From assembly GCA_023953615.1 (NCBI GenBank), contig JAMLJH010000002.1:770592-834591 (forward strand): a stretch of DNA of 64,000 nucleotides, written 5' to 3'. The notes under the pieces are model-generated. The model saw only the letters and a program-made list of their open reading frames with translations. It was not told the origin of the DNA and searched no databases. Both the position numbers and the translations under genes were made by a program. The DNA is from Verrucomicrobiia bacterium. Lineage in GTDB: Bacteria > Verrucomicrobiota > Verrucomicrobiia > Limisphaerales > JADLHS01. Positions within the stretch are counted from its first letter, which is position 1; the number at the start of each line of letters is the position of its first letter. This document shows, one piece after another, positions 38,129 to 49,688 of the stretch.

Positions 38129-38194
38129 CCGCTGAGACGCCGAGACGCCGAGAAAACAACGGGAAAATCGCTCTGCGTCTCTGCGTTTCGGCGG
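38129..38194. repeat. Imperfect inverted repeat (17-bp arms)
   Basis: Arms 38129-38145 and 38178-38194 pair at 14 of 17 positions. The phrases GAGACGCCGAGA and CTCTGCGTCTCTGCG belong to a widespread 'gagacgcagag' class of intergenic repeats in environmental bacteria. It sits between the ATPase and the adaptor genes. Confidence 0.6.
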
Positions 38195-38231
38195 TGATTC
38201 GGAAATTATTTTTGCGAACCATTCCAGATGG

Positions 38232-38249
38232 AGCGGACGCACGTCCGCT
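38232..38249. repeat. Short perfect palindrome, REP-like
   Basis: AGCGGACG-CA-CGTCCGCT, 8-bp arms. A related phrase, GTCCGCACGTCCGC, occurs at 21048-21061 between pheT and the phosphodiesterase gene, so this may be a dispersed repeat. Confidence 0.5.
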
Positions 38250-38278
38250 GCTACAAGATTCATGGTGGCGTTTCCAGT

Positions 38279-38983
38279 TCATCGCGTTCTCGCCGTTTCC
38301 CCGGCCACAACCTGTCCATCGAACAGGCGGATGGTTTTCTGCGCATCACGCGCAAAACGATCATCGTGCGTCACCAGACAGATTGTCGCGCCCTCGGCGT
38401 GCAACTCGCGCAACAACGCCATCACCGCCTCGCCGTTCTTGGAATCGAGATTCCCCGTCGGCTCGTCCGCCAGCAGAATCGCGGGCCGCCCGCCCAGCGC
38501 CCGTGCCACCGCCACGCGCTGTTGCTGCCCGCCGGACAATTGCGCCGGATAATGCTTCGCCCGCGCCGTCATGCCGACTTTCGCCAGCGCCTCGTCCACG
38601 CGCTCGCGCCGCTCCTCCTTGGTCAACCCGCGATACGTCAGCGGTAACTCGACGTTTTCCCATACCGTCAAATCACCGATGAGATTGAAGCTTTGAAAAA
38701 TGAAACCGATCTCGCGATTGCGGACCTTCGCGCGCTGGGCGTGATTCAGATTGGCCACCGGCTCGCCGCGCAATTCATAGCGGCCGCTCGTCGGGGAATC
38801 CAGCAGGCCGAGGATGGAAAGCAACGTGGACTTGCCGCAGCCGGACGGCCCGGAGATGGACACGTATTCGCCGTGGCAAATCTCGAAACTCACGCCGGAT
38901 AGCGCGTGTGTTTCCACTTCATCCGTGAGGAAGATTTTTTGAATCTCCGCCAGTTGAATCAAGGGAATGGTTGTTGTAGGCAT
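38279..38983 (-). CDS. MacB/LolD-type ABC transporter ATP-binding protein
   Basis: 234 aa. Walker A SGPSGCGKSTLL, signature LSGGQQQRVAVARAL, Walker B ILLADEPTGNLDSKNGE and a histidine switch LVTHDDRFA. The ILGLLDSPTSGRY region is typical of the MacB/LolD/FtsE group. Start is ATG 38983; the reading frame runs on upstream inside the permease gene but those codons are not family-like. It works with the permease encoded 10 bases upstream. Confidence 0.95.
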   Translation of the reverse strand: MPTTTIPLIQLAEIQKIFLTDEVETHALSGVSFEICHGEYVSISGPSGCGKSTLLSILGLLDSPTSGRYELRGEPVANLNHAQRAKVRNREIGFIFQSFNLIGDLTVWENVELPLTYRGLTKEERRERVDEALAKVGMTARAKHYPAQLSGGQQQRVAVARALGGRPAILLADEPTGNLDSKNGEAVMALLRELHAEGATICLVTHDDRFARDAQKTIRLFDGQVVAGETARTR

Positions 38984-38993
38984 AAAACCAAAA

Positions 38994-41678
<2,685 letters not shown>

Positions 41679-41696
41679 GTGCGCGTTTGTTTCCGG

Positions 41697-42029
41697 TCAA
41701 ACCGCTTGCAACACGAGCGTGATGGCCCGGTGAACGCGCTCCCAGAGGGCCGTCTCTTCCTCCAGTTGTTTGCGCCCGGCGCGGGTCAATTCATAAAATT
41801 TGGCGCGGCGGTTGTTTTCGGACTTGCCCCACTCCGCGCGAATCCAACCTTTTTCCTCCATGCGATAGAGCGCCGGGTAGAGCGAGCCTTCCTCCACCAC
41901 GAGCACGTCATCGGAGCGTTGCTGGATGCGTTGGGCGATGGCGTAGCCGTGCATTGCTCCGGCGGTGAGGGTTTTGAGGATGAGCAAGTCCAGCGTGCCT
42001 TGCAGGAGTTCGGATTTGTTGGTGGCCAT
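41697..42029 (-). CDS. PadR-family transcriptional repressor
   Basis: 110 aa winged-helix regulator: LLQGTLDLLILKTLTAGAMH, then GYAIAQRIQQRSDDVLVVEE, then GSLYPALYRMEEKGWIRAEW and the C-terminal dimer helix. PadR genes habitually precede ADOP permease genes, usually repressing their own operon and released by a ligand such as a phenolic or toxic compound. The tandem palindromes just upstream (42037-42083) are the probable binding sites. Confidence 0.95.
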   Translation of the reverse strand: MATNKSELLQGTLDLLILKTLTAGAMHGYAIAQRIQQRSDDVLVVEEGSLYPALYRMEEKGWIRAEWGKSENNRRAKFYELTRAGRKQLEEETALWERVHRAITLVLQAV

Positions 42030-42036
42030 AGGTTGT

Positions 42037-42083
42037 CCTAGACGTTCTAGGGGAGAATAGACAGCTTGCCTAGATTGTCAAGG
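42037..42083 (-). promoter_or_regulatory. Tandem palindromic operator of the padR operon (predicted)
   Basis: Two related 15-bp sites: 42037-42051, CCTAGA-CGT-TCTAGG (perfect 6-bp arms), and 42069-42083, CCTAGA-TTG-TCAAGG (one mismatch). Their spacing is 32 bp, about three DNA turns, so two dimers could bind the same face. The first is 8 bases from the padR start codon. Confidence 0.6.
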
Positions 42084-42157
42084 GGAGAGTTGCGCTCACC
42101 GGGAGCGGAGCACACAGTGCGCTTGTTTTTTACGTGGGACGGAATAATCTTGGGCGC

Positions 42158-42610
42158 ATGAAGAATGACGTCGTGCGGGTTCAGATTCGCGGCATCCTCC
42201 CCGTCAACAACAGTTGTGCGTTATTTGTGGGAAATGACGAAAAGGTGTTCGTCATCAATATTGAACCGCAGATGGGGCACATCATTGGCATGTTTTTGCG
42301 CGACACGCCGAAGGAGCGGCCAATGACGCATGATCTCATGAGAAGCGTCTTCAAAGGATTCGGCATTTCGGTCGAGCGGGTGGTCATTACTGATTTGCGC
42401 AACGCCACGTATTACGCCCGACTTATTTTGTCGCAAAGCAATGAGGTCGCCAAAAAGTTGGTGGAAATTGACGCGCGCCCCAGCGATTGCCTGGCCCTGG
42501 CCTCGGCGGAAAAATGTAAGATTTACGTCAATCGTTCCCTGTTTGAGCAGCTCGAGGATATGACCGAGCAGTTCAATCAAATGAATCAAGGAGAAGATGC
42601 GCCAGAGTAA
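42158..42610 (+). CDS. Bifunctional nuclease family protein (DUF151)
   Basis: 150 aa. The domain is seen in FVINIEPQMGHIIGMFL, RPMTHDLMRSVFKGFGI, ITDLRNATYYARL and DARPSDCLALA, which is the DUF151/BFN fold. Homologues have been reported to cleave DNA and RNA in plants; the bacterial role is unclear. I start at ATG 42158; a GTG at 42134 would add eight residues. Its last 14 bases overlap holA, suggesting coupled translation. Confidence 0.93.
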   Translation: MKNDVVRVQIRGILPVNNSCALFVGNDEKVFVINIEPQMGHIIGMFLRDTPKERPMTHDLMRSVFKGFGISVERVVITDLRNATYYARLILSQSNEVAKKLVEIDARPSDCLALASAEKCKIYVNRSLFEQLEDMTEQFNQMNQGEDAPE

Positions 42611-43763
42611 ACTGGCCGAAAAACCCGCCGCAGCGGATAAGTCCGTGGCCCTGGTCCACGGCGACGATGATTTCGCCGTCAAACAACGCGCCAAGGAATT
42701 GTATCAGAAGTGGAGTGCGGAACTGGGCGGCGAAGATCATGAGATTATCGAGGCGTCCGTCAGTAACAGCGGTGAGACCCTCCGGGTCATCGGCAAACTT
42801 CGGGAAGCGCTGCAAACCCTTCCGTTCTTTGGTTCGGGCAAGGTTGTTTGGTTGCGTAACTGCAATTTTCTCAGCGATGAGAACGCAAAACCAGCCACAG
42901 CGGTTACTGATGCGTTGGCCGAGCTGTCCCAAGATCTGAAGGAGTTTTCCTGGGACAAGGTGCGGTTGCTGATTACTGCCGCGAAGGTGGACAAACGCAA
43001 GTCTATCTTCAAAACGCTGGAAAAAATCGGGCAGGTACAGAGCTTCGAAAGCTGGTCGGTCAATGACAAGGATTGGGCGGCTCGGGCGGAAGTACTGGTG
43101 CGAAATCAGATTCGGGAACGTGGCAAGCGCATGGGGGATGGCGCGTTGAGGGAATTGGTGGCCCGCGTCGGGCCGCAGCCGCGCCAACTGGTCAACGAAG
43201 TCGAAAAGCTTTGCCTCTACGCTGGTGATCGGGAGGAAATCACCATACAAGACGTGGAAGCCATCTCCGTGAGGAACAAGCAAGCGCGGGCTTTTGCGTT
43301 GGGCGACGCTTTGGGAGATCGGAATTTGGCGCGCTTGTTGGCGCGCTTGGATGAAGAATTGTGGGAGGCGCAATTCGACCGAGATAAGAATGAAATCGGG
43401 TTGCTCTATGGATTGATTTTCAAGGTCCGGGCCGTGCTCTTGTTAAAGGAGATGCTGCAGGAGGGATGGCTTCACGCGACGGGAGATTTTTCCAACTTCA
43501 AGTCGCAGTTGGCTGATGTTCCCAGGGCAAAATTACCTGAGGATAAAAAATACAATCCATTGGCGCTTAATCCGTATGTGTTATTCAGGGCCTTATCGCA
43601 GGTGAAAAACTATTCATCCGCGGAGTTGATTCGGGCGCTGGAACTATTGTTGCAGGCGAATCAAAGACTGGTCTCGAGTTCGTTGGACGAGCGGGTGGTT
43701 TTACAACAGGTTTTGATTGAGATCGTTGGGGTGACGCCAACACCGGGGCGGTCGAGTCGCTAA
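42597..43763 (+). CDS. holA: DNA polymerase III delta subunit
   Basis: 388 aa clamp-loader subunit. The N-terminal domain has ALVHGDDDFAVKQRAKELY and LPFFGSGKVVWLRNCNFL, and the middle ARVGPQPRQLVNEVEKLCLY followed by the collar domain with ALGDALGDRNLARLLARLDE. It opens the beta clamp. Overlaps the preceding DUF151 gene by 14 bases. Confidence 0.92.
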   Translation: MRQSKLAEKPAAADKSVALVHGDDDFAVKQRAKELYQKWSAELGGEDHEIIEASVSNSGETLRVIGKLREALQTLPFFGSGKVVWLRNCNFLSDENAKPATAVTDALAELSQDLKEFSWDKVRLLITAAKVDKRKSIFKTLEKIGQVQSFESWSVNDKDWAARAEVLVRNQIRERGKRMGDGALRELVARVGPQPRQLVNEVEKLCLYAGDREEITIQDVEAISVRNKQARAFALGDALGDRNLARLLARLDEELWEAQFDRDKNEIGLLYGLIFKVRAVLLLKEMLQEGWLHATGDFSNFKSQLADVPRAKLPEDKKYNPLALNPYVLFRALSQVKNYSSAELIRALELLLQANQRLVSSSLDERVVLQQVLIEIVGVTPTPGRSSR

Positions 43764-43810
43764 CACGAGCGAGATTGAGGAACGAGGATGAGTGGAAAAA
43801 ATCAGAAAAA

Positions 43811-44344
43811 ATGACGACTTCTCCTGCTAACTTGATGGTGCTGACCGGTGACCGCTTTGCCTGCGTAAAAGTCACTGGACGGGCGACTTTTACTCAAGCG
43901 GTTGATTTCAAGGCGCTGCTCGCTGGTTTGGAAGCGCGGGGCTACCCCTGTATTGTTATCGAACTGTCAGAATGTTCGCTAATGGACAGCACCTTTCTTG
44001 GCGTGTTGGCCGCTTTGGCGGCCCGGCTGAATGTGGCCAACGGAGAATGTGAAACGCGGGCCATTGAGCTGCGTCATGCGAACGCACGGTTGGTTGATCT
44101 GCTCGAAAGCCTGGGGGTGTTGCATCTTTTCAAAATGGGACATGCGGAAACCGTAGATTCCGGCTATCAGACGGTGGCGACAGACGCTTGCCGACAATCA
44201 CGCGAGGATTTGATCCAAGCCTCACTCGAGGCCCATGAGGCGCTCATGCAACTCAATCCCGATAACGTGGGAAAATTCAAAGAGGTCGCTAAATTCCTCA
44301 AAGACGATCTGAAAAAGCTTAAGAATACTAAGAAAATAACGTAA
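43811..44344 (+). CDS. STAS-domain (anti-sigma-antagonist-like) protein
   Basis: 177 aa. Residues 5-115 are a STAS domain: VTGRATFTQAVDFKALL, IELSECSLMDSTFLGVLAA with the serine in the phosphorylation position, and VVDLLESLGVLHLF-like end. A charged helical tail of about 55 residues (EDLIQASLEAHEALMQL to KLKNTKKIT) follows. Such proteins antagonise anti-sigma kinases in partner-switching networks; no kinase is adjacent. Start is ATG 43811. Next to holA and rpoD, but not evidently cotranscribed with either. Confidence 0.85.
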   Translation: MTTSPANLMVLTGDRFACVKVTGRATFTQAVDFKALLAGLEARGYPCIVIELSECSLMDSTFLGVLAALAARLNVANGECETRAIELRHANARLVDLLESLGVLHLFKMGHAETVDSGYQTVATDACRQSREDLIQASLEAHEALMQLNPDNVGKFKEVAKFLKDDLKKLKNTKKIT

Positions 44345-44481
44345 AAGCCGAATCCGCGACTTCCGGTATGATGGCAATTTATTTGACGATTAAAAACTGA
44401 ACTAACTGCTTTTCTACGTTCGTATTTCTTATTTTCTCTCCGATAAATCATTTTATGATTGAGTTTTATCCGGGTTCCGCT

Positions 44482-44502
44482 AGCCTGAGCAGGCGTCAGG
44501 CT
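44482..44502 (+). terminator. Possible hairpin in the rpoD leader region
   Basis: A 7-bp stem AGCCTGA / TCAGGCT with a 7-base loop followed by TTT. It is 138 bases after the STAS gene and 134 before rpoD. It could be a weak terminator for the upstream gene; evidence is modest. Confidence 0.3.
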
Positions 44503-44635
44503 TTTGGAGTTACGGAGTTCCCAAGATTTCCAGACCGGAATCACGAAATAGTGTAAAAAACGGTTTTTCCGTTGGTTTTGCAATGTAGCGTGAGTCGTGT
44601 CTGCCCAAAAGCGTTACGCTTGGTTCATTAACACT

Positions 44636-46549
44636 ATGCTAAAACGTAAGTCTGTCCGAAATACTACCGTTAAATCTCGAAATACTGCTCCAACGAGAAA
44701 ACCTTCCCCAACCAAAGCCCCTTCCGTTCGGCGACGCTTCGTTCTGCCGAGCGTCCGGCGACAAAGCAAGGACTCCAGTGCGCCTGCCGCGGTCAAAGCG
44801 ACGAAAGTAGCCAAAGTGGTCAAAGAGACCACGCCACGTCGCGGCGTCCAGGCGACCGAAGCGGCGAAGAAGCCCGAGTTGCCTACACAAATCGCGGCCA
44901 TGGCGAATCCGAGCGCGAGCGCGGTGGATATGACTGAAACGGTGAAGATGCTGCTGCATCTTTCCCAGGAGAACGGCTACATCACGTTCGACGACATCAA
45001 TGACATTCTGCCGGACGGCTTGACGCCGGAAGACTTGGACACGCTGTTCACCAAGCTGCGGAGTCTGGATATTGAGATTGTTGATCAAGCTGAGGTCCAG
45101 CGAACCGCCAAGAAGGACGAGGCGGAAGAGCCTGAAGAGGATTCGCGACTGGAAATTCTGGATGATCCGGTGCGGATGTACATGAACCAGATGGGCAAGG
45201 TGCCGCTGTTGACCCGGGAACAGGAAGTGGAGATTTGCAAGCGCATTGAAGACGCCGAAATCGCCATGAAGCAAATTATTTGCGGACTTGGGTTCACGGC
45301 CAAAGAGCATATCGCCATCGCGGAGAAATTGCTGAGTGAGCCGCCGAAAGAGCGGTTCGATCGCGTCGTGGTTGATAAAAAAGTTGCGAATCGCGAAGGT
45401 CACCTCAAAGACTTGCGCACCCTGATCAAGAAGGTTCGGGCGGCGGATGTCAAGGTGGATGAAAAATATGCGACGTTGATGAAAATCTCCCAAAAGGGCC
45501 GCAAGGAGAAGCTGTATAAGGAATTCATCAAACTAAGTCAAAAATTGCAGGAGATGTTTTCCAAGTTTGCGTACAAGCAGAAGGTCATCGAGGAGATGAT
45601 TGTCGTGGCTGGAAACATTTACGAGAACTTGCAAACCAGTTCCCGTCGCGTTCAGGAACTGGAGCGCTTGCGGACCACCTCCGAGCGTCGGGCGACCATC
45701 GAAGCCGAGCAGGCGCGAATCCGCACTCTGGAGCAATTTGTTCGCATGCCGAAAGAGGAATTCTCGAAGGCGTTTGCCAATTTGAAGGACGCGGCGGATC
45801 GGGCGCATCGGGCGAAAACGCACATGGCCGAGGCCAATTTGCGCTTGGTGGTTTCCGTGGCTAAAAAATACACCAACCGCGGCCAATCGTTCCTCGATCT
45901 GATTCAGGAGGGCAACATTGGTTTGATGAAGGGCGTCGAAAAATTTGAATACCGGCGCGGTTACAAATTCTCCACCTACGCCATCTGGTGGATTCGTCAG
46001 GCCATCACGCGTTCGATTGCGGATCAGGCGCGTACCATCCGCATCCCGGTTCACATGATCGAAATCATGAACAAACTGTGGCGCGCGCAGAAACAACTCA
46101 CCCAGGAACTGGGGCGCGAACCCACCCCGGAGGAGTTGGCGGATGAAATGCACATGCCGGTGAGCCGGATCAATTCGCTGCTCAAGATGGCGCAACAGCC
46201 CGTCTCACTGCACGCTCCCGTCGGTGATGACGGCGACGTCAGCGTGGGCGATTTTATCGAAGACAAAAGCGCGGAAAACCCTTCCGACGTCACCAGTTAT
46301 TCATTGCTCAAAGAAAAGCTGGGCGACGTGCTTACCACGTTGACCGAGCGCGAACGCAAGATTCTCGAAATGCGGTTCGGTCTGGTGGATGGCTACGAAC
46401 GCACTCTGGAGGAAATTGGCAAGATGTACAACGTCACCCGGGAACGCATCCGGCAGATTGAGGCCAAAGCGCTCCGCAAGCTGCGTCACCCGACGCGCGT
46501 GCGCCACTTGCAAGGATTCCTCGATAGCGAAGATGCCGCCGCGGCCTGA
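44636..46549 (+). CDS. rpoD: RNA polymerase principal sigma factor RpoD
   Basis: 637 aa. After a basic, Thr/Lys-rich tail of about 90 residues there is region 1.1 ([19 protein letters not shown]), region 1.2 ([20 protein letters not shown]), a non-conserved insert, region 2 ([20 protein letters not shown], then [20 protein letters not shown]), region 3 and region 4 ([20 protein letters not shown]). I chose ATG 44636; a GTG at 44597 is also in frame. It is the housekeeping sigma factor for most promoters. Confidence 0.97.
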   Translation: MLKRKSVRNTTVKSRNTAPTRKPSPTKAPSVRRRFVLPSVRRQSKDSSAPAAVKATKVAKVVKETTPRRGVQATEAAKKPELPTQIAAMANPSASAVDMTETVKMLLHLSQENGYITFDDINDILPDGLTPEDLDTLFTKLRSLDIEIVDQAEVQRTAKKDEAEEPEEDSRLEILDDPVRMYMNQMGKVPLLTREQEVEICKRIEDAEIAMKQIICGLGFTAKEHIAIAEKLLSEPPKERFDRVVVDKKVANREGHLKDLRTLIKKVRAADVKVDEKYATLMKISQKGRKEKLYKEFIKLSQKLQEMFSKFAYKQKVIEEMIVVAGNIYENLQTSSRRVQELERLRTTSERRATIEAEQARIRTLEQFVRMPKEEFSKAFANLKDAADRAHRAKTHMAEANLRLVVSVAKKYTNRGQSFLDLIQEGNIGLMKGVEKFEYRRGYKFSTYAIWWIRQAITRSIADQARTIRIPVHMIEIMNKLWRAQKQLTQELGREPTPEELADEMHMPVSRINSLLKMAQQPVSLHAPVGDDGDVSVGDFIEDKSAENPSDVTSYSLLKEKLGDVLTTLTERERKILEMRFGLVDGYERTLEEIGKMYNVTRERIRQIEAKALRKLRHPTRVRHLQGFLDSEDAAAA

Positions 46550-46648
46550 GGGGCAGGGGATGGTTGGGAATTACCCGTATTTATTCCACGTTTCGGAGCA
46601 TTGGGTTTGACATGAGCCGAAGCGTTCGGAAAATTATCGCTCCCGGTG

Positions 46649-46723
<75 letters not shown>

Positions 46724-47083
46724 TGTTTTCAACGGCTTGCGCTGGTAACGGGCGCAGGCCGTCTTGTTAGCGGCCAGTCCCGAACCACTTTGCCACACTC
46801 CGATGATTGCTCGTAGCGTTTTTTATTACGCTTGAGTTCTCGGGCAATTCTGAAACGGAGATTTTCACCACCATACACGCCTGCCCAATCTGGTGTTTCC
46901 CGTTGTCGCGGTGTGATTGAGCCGATTGCATTGACCTGCGTTTGATTTCCCAAGTACGCAAACGGAAAGGATTTCGGAAGGAACGCAACCTCATCGGAGA
47001 CCAACGTGGTAAAACCGAATTGCGCGCGTCGGCAGGTTAAATCAACGTTTCCTTTGAGCTGCTGTGCGGTCCGTTTGATTCAC
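46724..47083. other. Stretch between tRNA-Met and the TIGR03790 gene
   Basis: No firm gene. On the minus strand a frame of about 115 codons is open from 47073 to 46729 (residues such as GFTTLVSDEVAFLPKSFPFA and YLGNQTQVNAIGSI read protein-like) but it has only a GTG/TTG start at 47004 and no match I recognise. It may be a gene remnant beside the tRNA. Confidence 0.3.
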
Positions 47084-48697
47084 TTAACGGGATTTTGCTT
47101 CCGAGGCGGGGGCGAGAGAATTGATCTTTTGTCGGATGGAGGCGGCGTCGGCGTAATCGGGAATTTCGGCAAGGAGTTGCTCGTAATCGTGAATCGCATC
47201 GGCGTTGCGTCCCGCGTCCGTCAGGTGCCGACCCAATTCCAATCGCAAGCGCAGGCGTTGTTGCGGGGATGGGTTGTGTTCGAGCGCTCGTTCATACATC
47301 AGGATGGCGGAGCTGGGTTTGCCTTGAGCGAAGTAGAGTTCCGCCAATTTCTCGGATAGCACCGCACTCGGTCTGGTCAAGGGCGTGCTTTCGAGGAACG
47401 CGGTGAGTTCGCTCAAGTTCATGCCCCGCTCGCGGTTCAAATTGATCACGCGCTCGATGGCCCATTCCGCAAGGCGATTCGTTTGCGTGGTGAAGGTTTG
47501 AAAGTGTTCTTGCAGGGAGGTTTTGGCCGGGCGGTAAAGCGGATCGCCCACCACGGTGGTTTGCCAGGAAAGCACCGGTTGCGCGGCGTAGCTGGCCGTG
47601 CCGAAGTCGAATCCAAGCAATAACCAGCGGCTGGTAAAAACGCCGAGGTCCGGAGTGCCGCTCAGATAAGGTTCATCCACGCAGCCCATCGTGCAGGTGG
47701 CGCCTTTGGCGAGCAACGGCCCGACCCAGTGACGTTCGGTGGTGCGCAAGGAATTTGCGCTGTAGGAATGCAGGTGATAGGCAAACGCACCGGGCATAAA
47801 CTCCACGCGCGGCAGCGTGAAGGGGCCACTCACGTTTTCCTGATACCAACCCATGTAAAGCGCGATGTGACTCATGGGGAAGCCGACTGGAAACGTGGCC
47901 CCGTTTTCATCAATCGTGGTGTCGAAGCCCGCAACCTGAGACATTTTTGCCGCTTCGCGAATCCAATCATCGCCCGGTTTGTAGCTGGGATCGGAAATGT
48001 TGCGCACATCAAAATAGGCGCGGCCCCACAGACCATCGCGTTCCGCCTCCAACGCCTTGTCCACCAGACCGCGCGCGATGGCGGCGTTGGGGCCGTCGAG
48101 TCGGGCGACGATTAAAATGCCGTTGGTGGGGTGGAATTCGGCGGCGTTGGTGACACCGTAGAATAGGTTCAGCGTTGGTCCGGTGAGCGGATAACCTTGC
48201 GCGGCCAGCGGCAGACAAGCCAGCTCGCTATCCACGGCGGCTTCATTGCGGCGCAGTTCCGGTCGCAACGTGGCGGCGATGGGTTCGGACAACTCGTTAT
48301 CGCGGCGGATTTTCAACGGCACGCCGTAGCACAAAACCAGATAGCGGATTTTGGACGCCACGACTTTGCGCGCCACCACGCGTCGGGTGTTGTTGGTGTC
48401 GGGCAGTTCGCCTTTGCCGATTTGCCAGAGCTTCAATTCCTGCAGTTGCTGTTGCAACGGGAGTTGGAGCTGTCCGCGAAATTCACCGCGAGACATGGTT
48501 TCGCCATCGGACAATTCAAAGCCGAGCACCTGTTCCTGGGGCACCTGGCGGAGGCGCGCGTAATAGTAAGCGAGCGATTTGGATTCGTCCAATTTGCGAT
48601 TGTAAACCACTACCACTTCCGAGCCGTCGGCCCATAGCGAAACCGCACTGGTCAGCAGCCACCAGCCGATCAGGATGAAGAGGCGGTTGGGTTTCAA
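47084..48697 (-). CDS. TIGR03790 family protein with TPR tail
   Basis: 537 aa with a signal peptide (LFILIGWWLLTSAVSLWA). The body holds family landmarks VVVYNRKLDESKSLAYYYA, YLVLCYGVPLKIRRDNE, HIALYMGWYQENVSGPF and WVGPLLAKGATCTMGCVDEP. The last 130 residues form TPR-like helices (LAELYFAQGKPSSAILMYER and ELGRHLTDAGRNADAIHDYE). Function of the family is unknown. It uses a TTG start 3 bases after the stop of the upstream MBL gene, so the two are probably cotranslated. Confidence 0.85.
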   Translation of the reverse strand: MKPNRLFILIGWWLLTSAVSLWADGSEVVVVYNRKLDESKSLAYYYARLRQVPQEQVLGFELSDGETMSRGEFRGQLQLPLQQQLQELKLWQIGKGELPDTNNTRRVVARKVVASKIRYLVLCYGVPLKIRRDNELSEPIAATLRPELRRNEAAVDSELACLPLAAQGYPLTGPTLNLFYGVTNAAEFHPTNGILIVARLDGPNAAIARGLVDKALEAERDGLWGRAYFDVRNISDPSYKPGDDWIREAAKMSQVAGFDTTIDENGATFPVGFPMSHIALYMGWYQENVSGPFTLPRVEFMPGAFAYHLHSYSANSLRTTERHWVGPLLAKGATCTMGCVDEPYLSGTPDLGVFTSRWLLLGFDFGTASYAAQPVLSWQTTVVGDPLYRPAKTSLQEHFQTFTTQTNRLAEWAIERVINLNRERGMNLSELTAFLESTPLTRPSAVLSEKLAELYFAQGKPSSAILMYERALEHNPSPQQRLRLRLELGRHLTDAGRNADAIHDYEQLLAEIPDYADAASIRQKINSLAPASEAKSR

Positions 48698-48700
48698 TTT

Positions 48701-49504
48701 TTAGGCGGAGGAGATGGCTCCGTTACTTTCCACTTTCAAACCGTCCCACGCGAGCCAGATATCCGGGGGCAGCTCGGCCTGAGTTTTGTCGTGGTCATAA
48801 TCCTGGGTGAGATGCGTGAGATAAGTGTGGTTGGCGCGAATGCGTCGCGCGGCGGTGAGCGCTTCGTCCAGGCACATGTGGGTGGGATGCGGCGCCAAGC
48901 GCAACGCATCGAGCACCACGATGTCCGTGCCTTGAACTTGTTCCACCACGGCCGGCGGAACTTCCTTGCAATCGTTCAAGTAAGCGAGCCGTTTGACGCC
49001 GTTTTGCCGGAACAAAAATCCGGTGGTCGTGAACCGACCGTGGGGCAAGGGCAGAGGAACGATTTCCAAATCGCCAATGCTAAATGGGCCGGTGATTTCG
49101 TGGGGTTGCGGCATGAAGTAACCCTTGGGCCACGGCCCATCGTGGAACGCATATTTGAACACGCGCCGCAGAACGTCCATGGTTTCCGCGCTGGCATACA
49201 CCGGCAAGGTGCGATCGCCATTCAGGTCGCAGAACCGCCGGCAATCGTCCATGCCCATGATGTGATCCGCGTGTCCATGCGTCACCAGCACCGCATCCAC
49301 TTGATGAATCTTTTCCCGCAACGCCTGGATGCGCAGTTCGGGGGAGGTGTCAATTAAGAGGCGGACCTGGTCGGTGGCGACGTAAGCCGAAGGCCGGGTG
49401 CGCCAGTTTTTGGGATTGGCCAGAAATTCGGGCGGATAATCACGTCCAATGATGGGCACGCCTTGCGAGGTGCCACTGCCGAGAAATAACAAAGAGAACG
49501 CCAT
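48701..49504 (-). CDS. MBL-fold metallo-hydrolase (PhnP-like)
   Basis: 267 aa. The metal motif HxHxDH appears in [16 protein letters not shown]; other ligands are likely H in LPLPHGRF and the late [14 protein letters not shown]. The start [14 protein letters not shown] is typical of the PhnP/RNase Z-like phosphodiesterase group (cyclic phosphodiester or phosphodiester hydrolysis). It reads leftward into the TIGR03790 gene with a 3-base gap. Confidence 0.92.
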   Translation of the reverse strand: MAFSLLFLGSGTSQGVPIIGRDYPPEFLANPKNWRTRPSAYVATDQVRLLIDTSPELRIQALREKIHQVDAVLVTHGHADHIMGMDDCRRFCDLNGDRTLPVYASAETMDVLRRVFKYAFHDGPWPKGYFMPQPHEITGPFSIGDLEIVPLPLPHGRFTTTGFLFRQNGVKRLAYLNDCKEVPPAVVEQVQGTDIVVLDALRLAPHPTHMCLDEALTAARRIRANHTYLTHLTQDYDHDKTQAELPPDIWLAWDGLKVESNGAISSA

Positions 49505-49688
49505 AGAACCAAATCTCCTGCGAGTTTATATCGCCCGACAAGGTATCGCGAACCTTTTCAAAGGCGGATTCAATTTACTGTTTTGGTAAGCGAACGGACA
49601 TGGCTTCACTCAGGATTCTCTGAAAAAAAGCCGGGAATTACGGGAGTTTAACCTTGAAAGGGGGTGGTTCGGATGGAACAGTCCCTCC

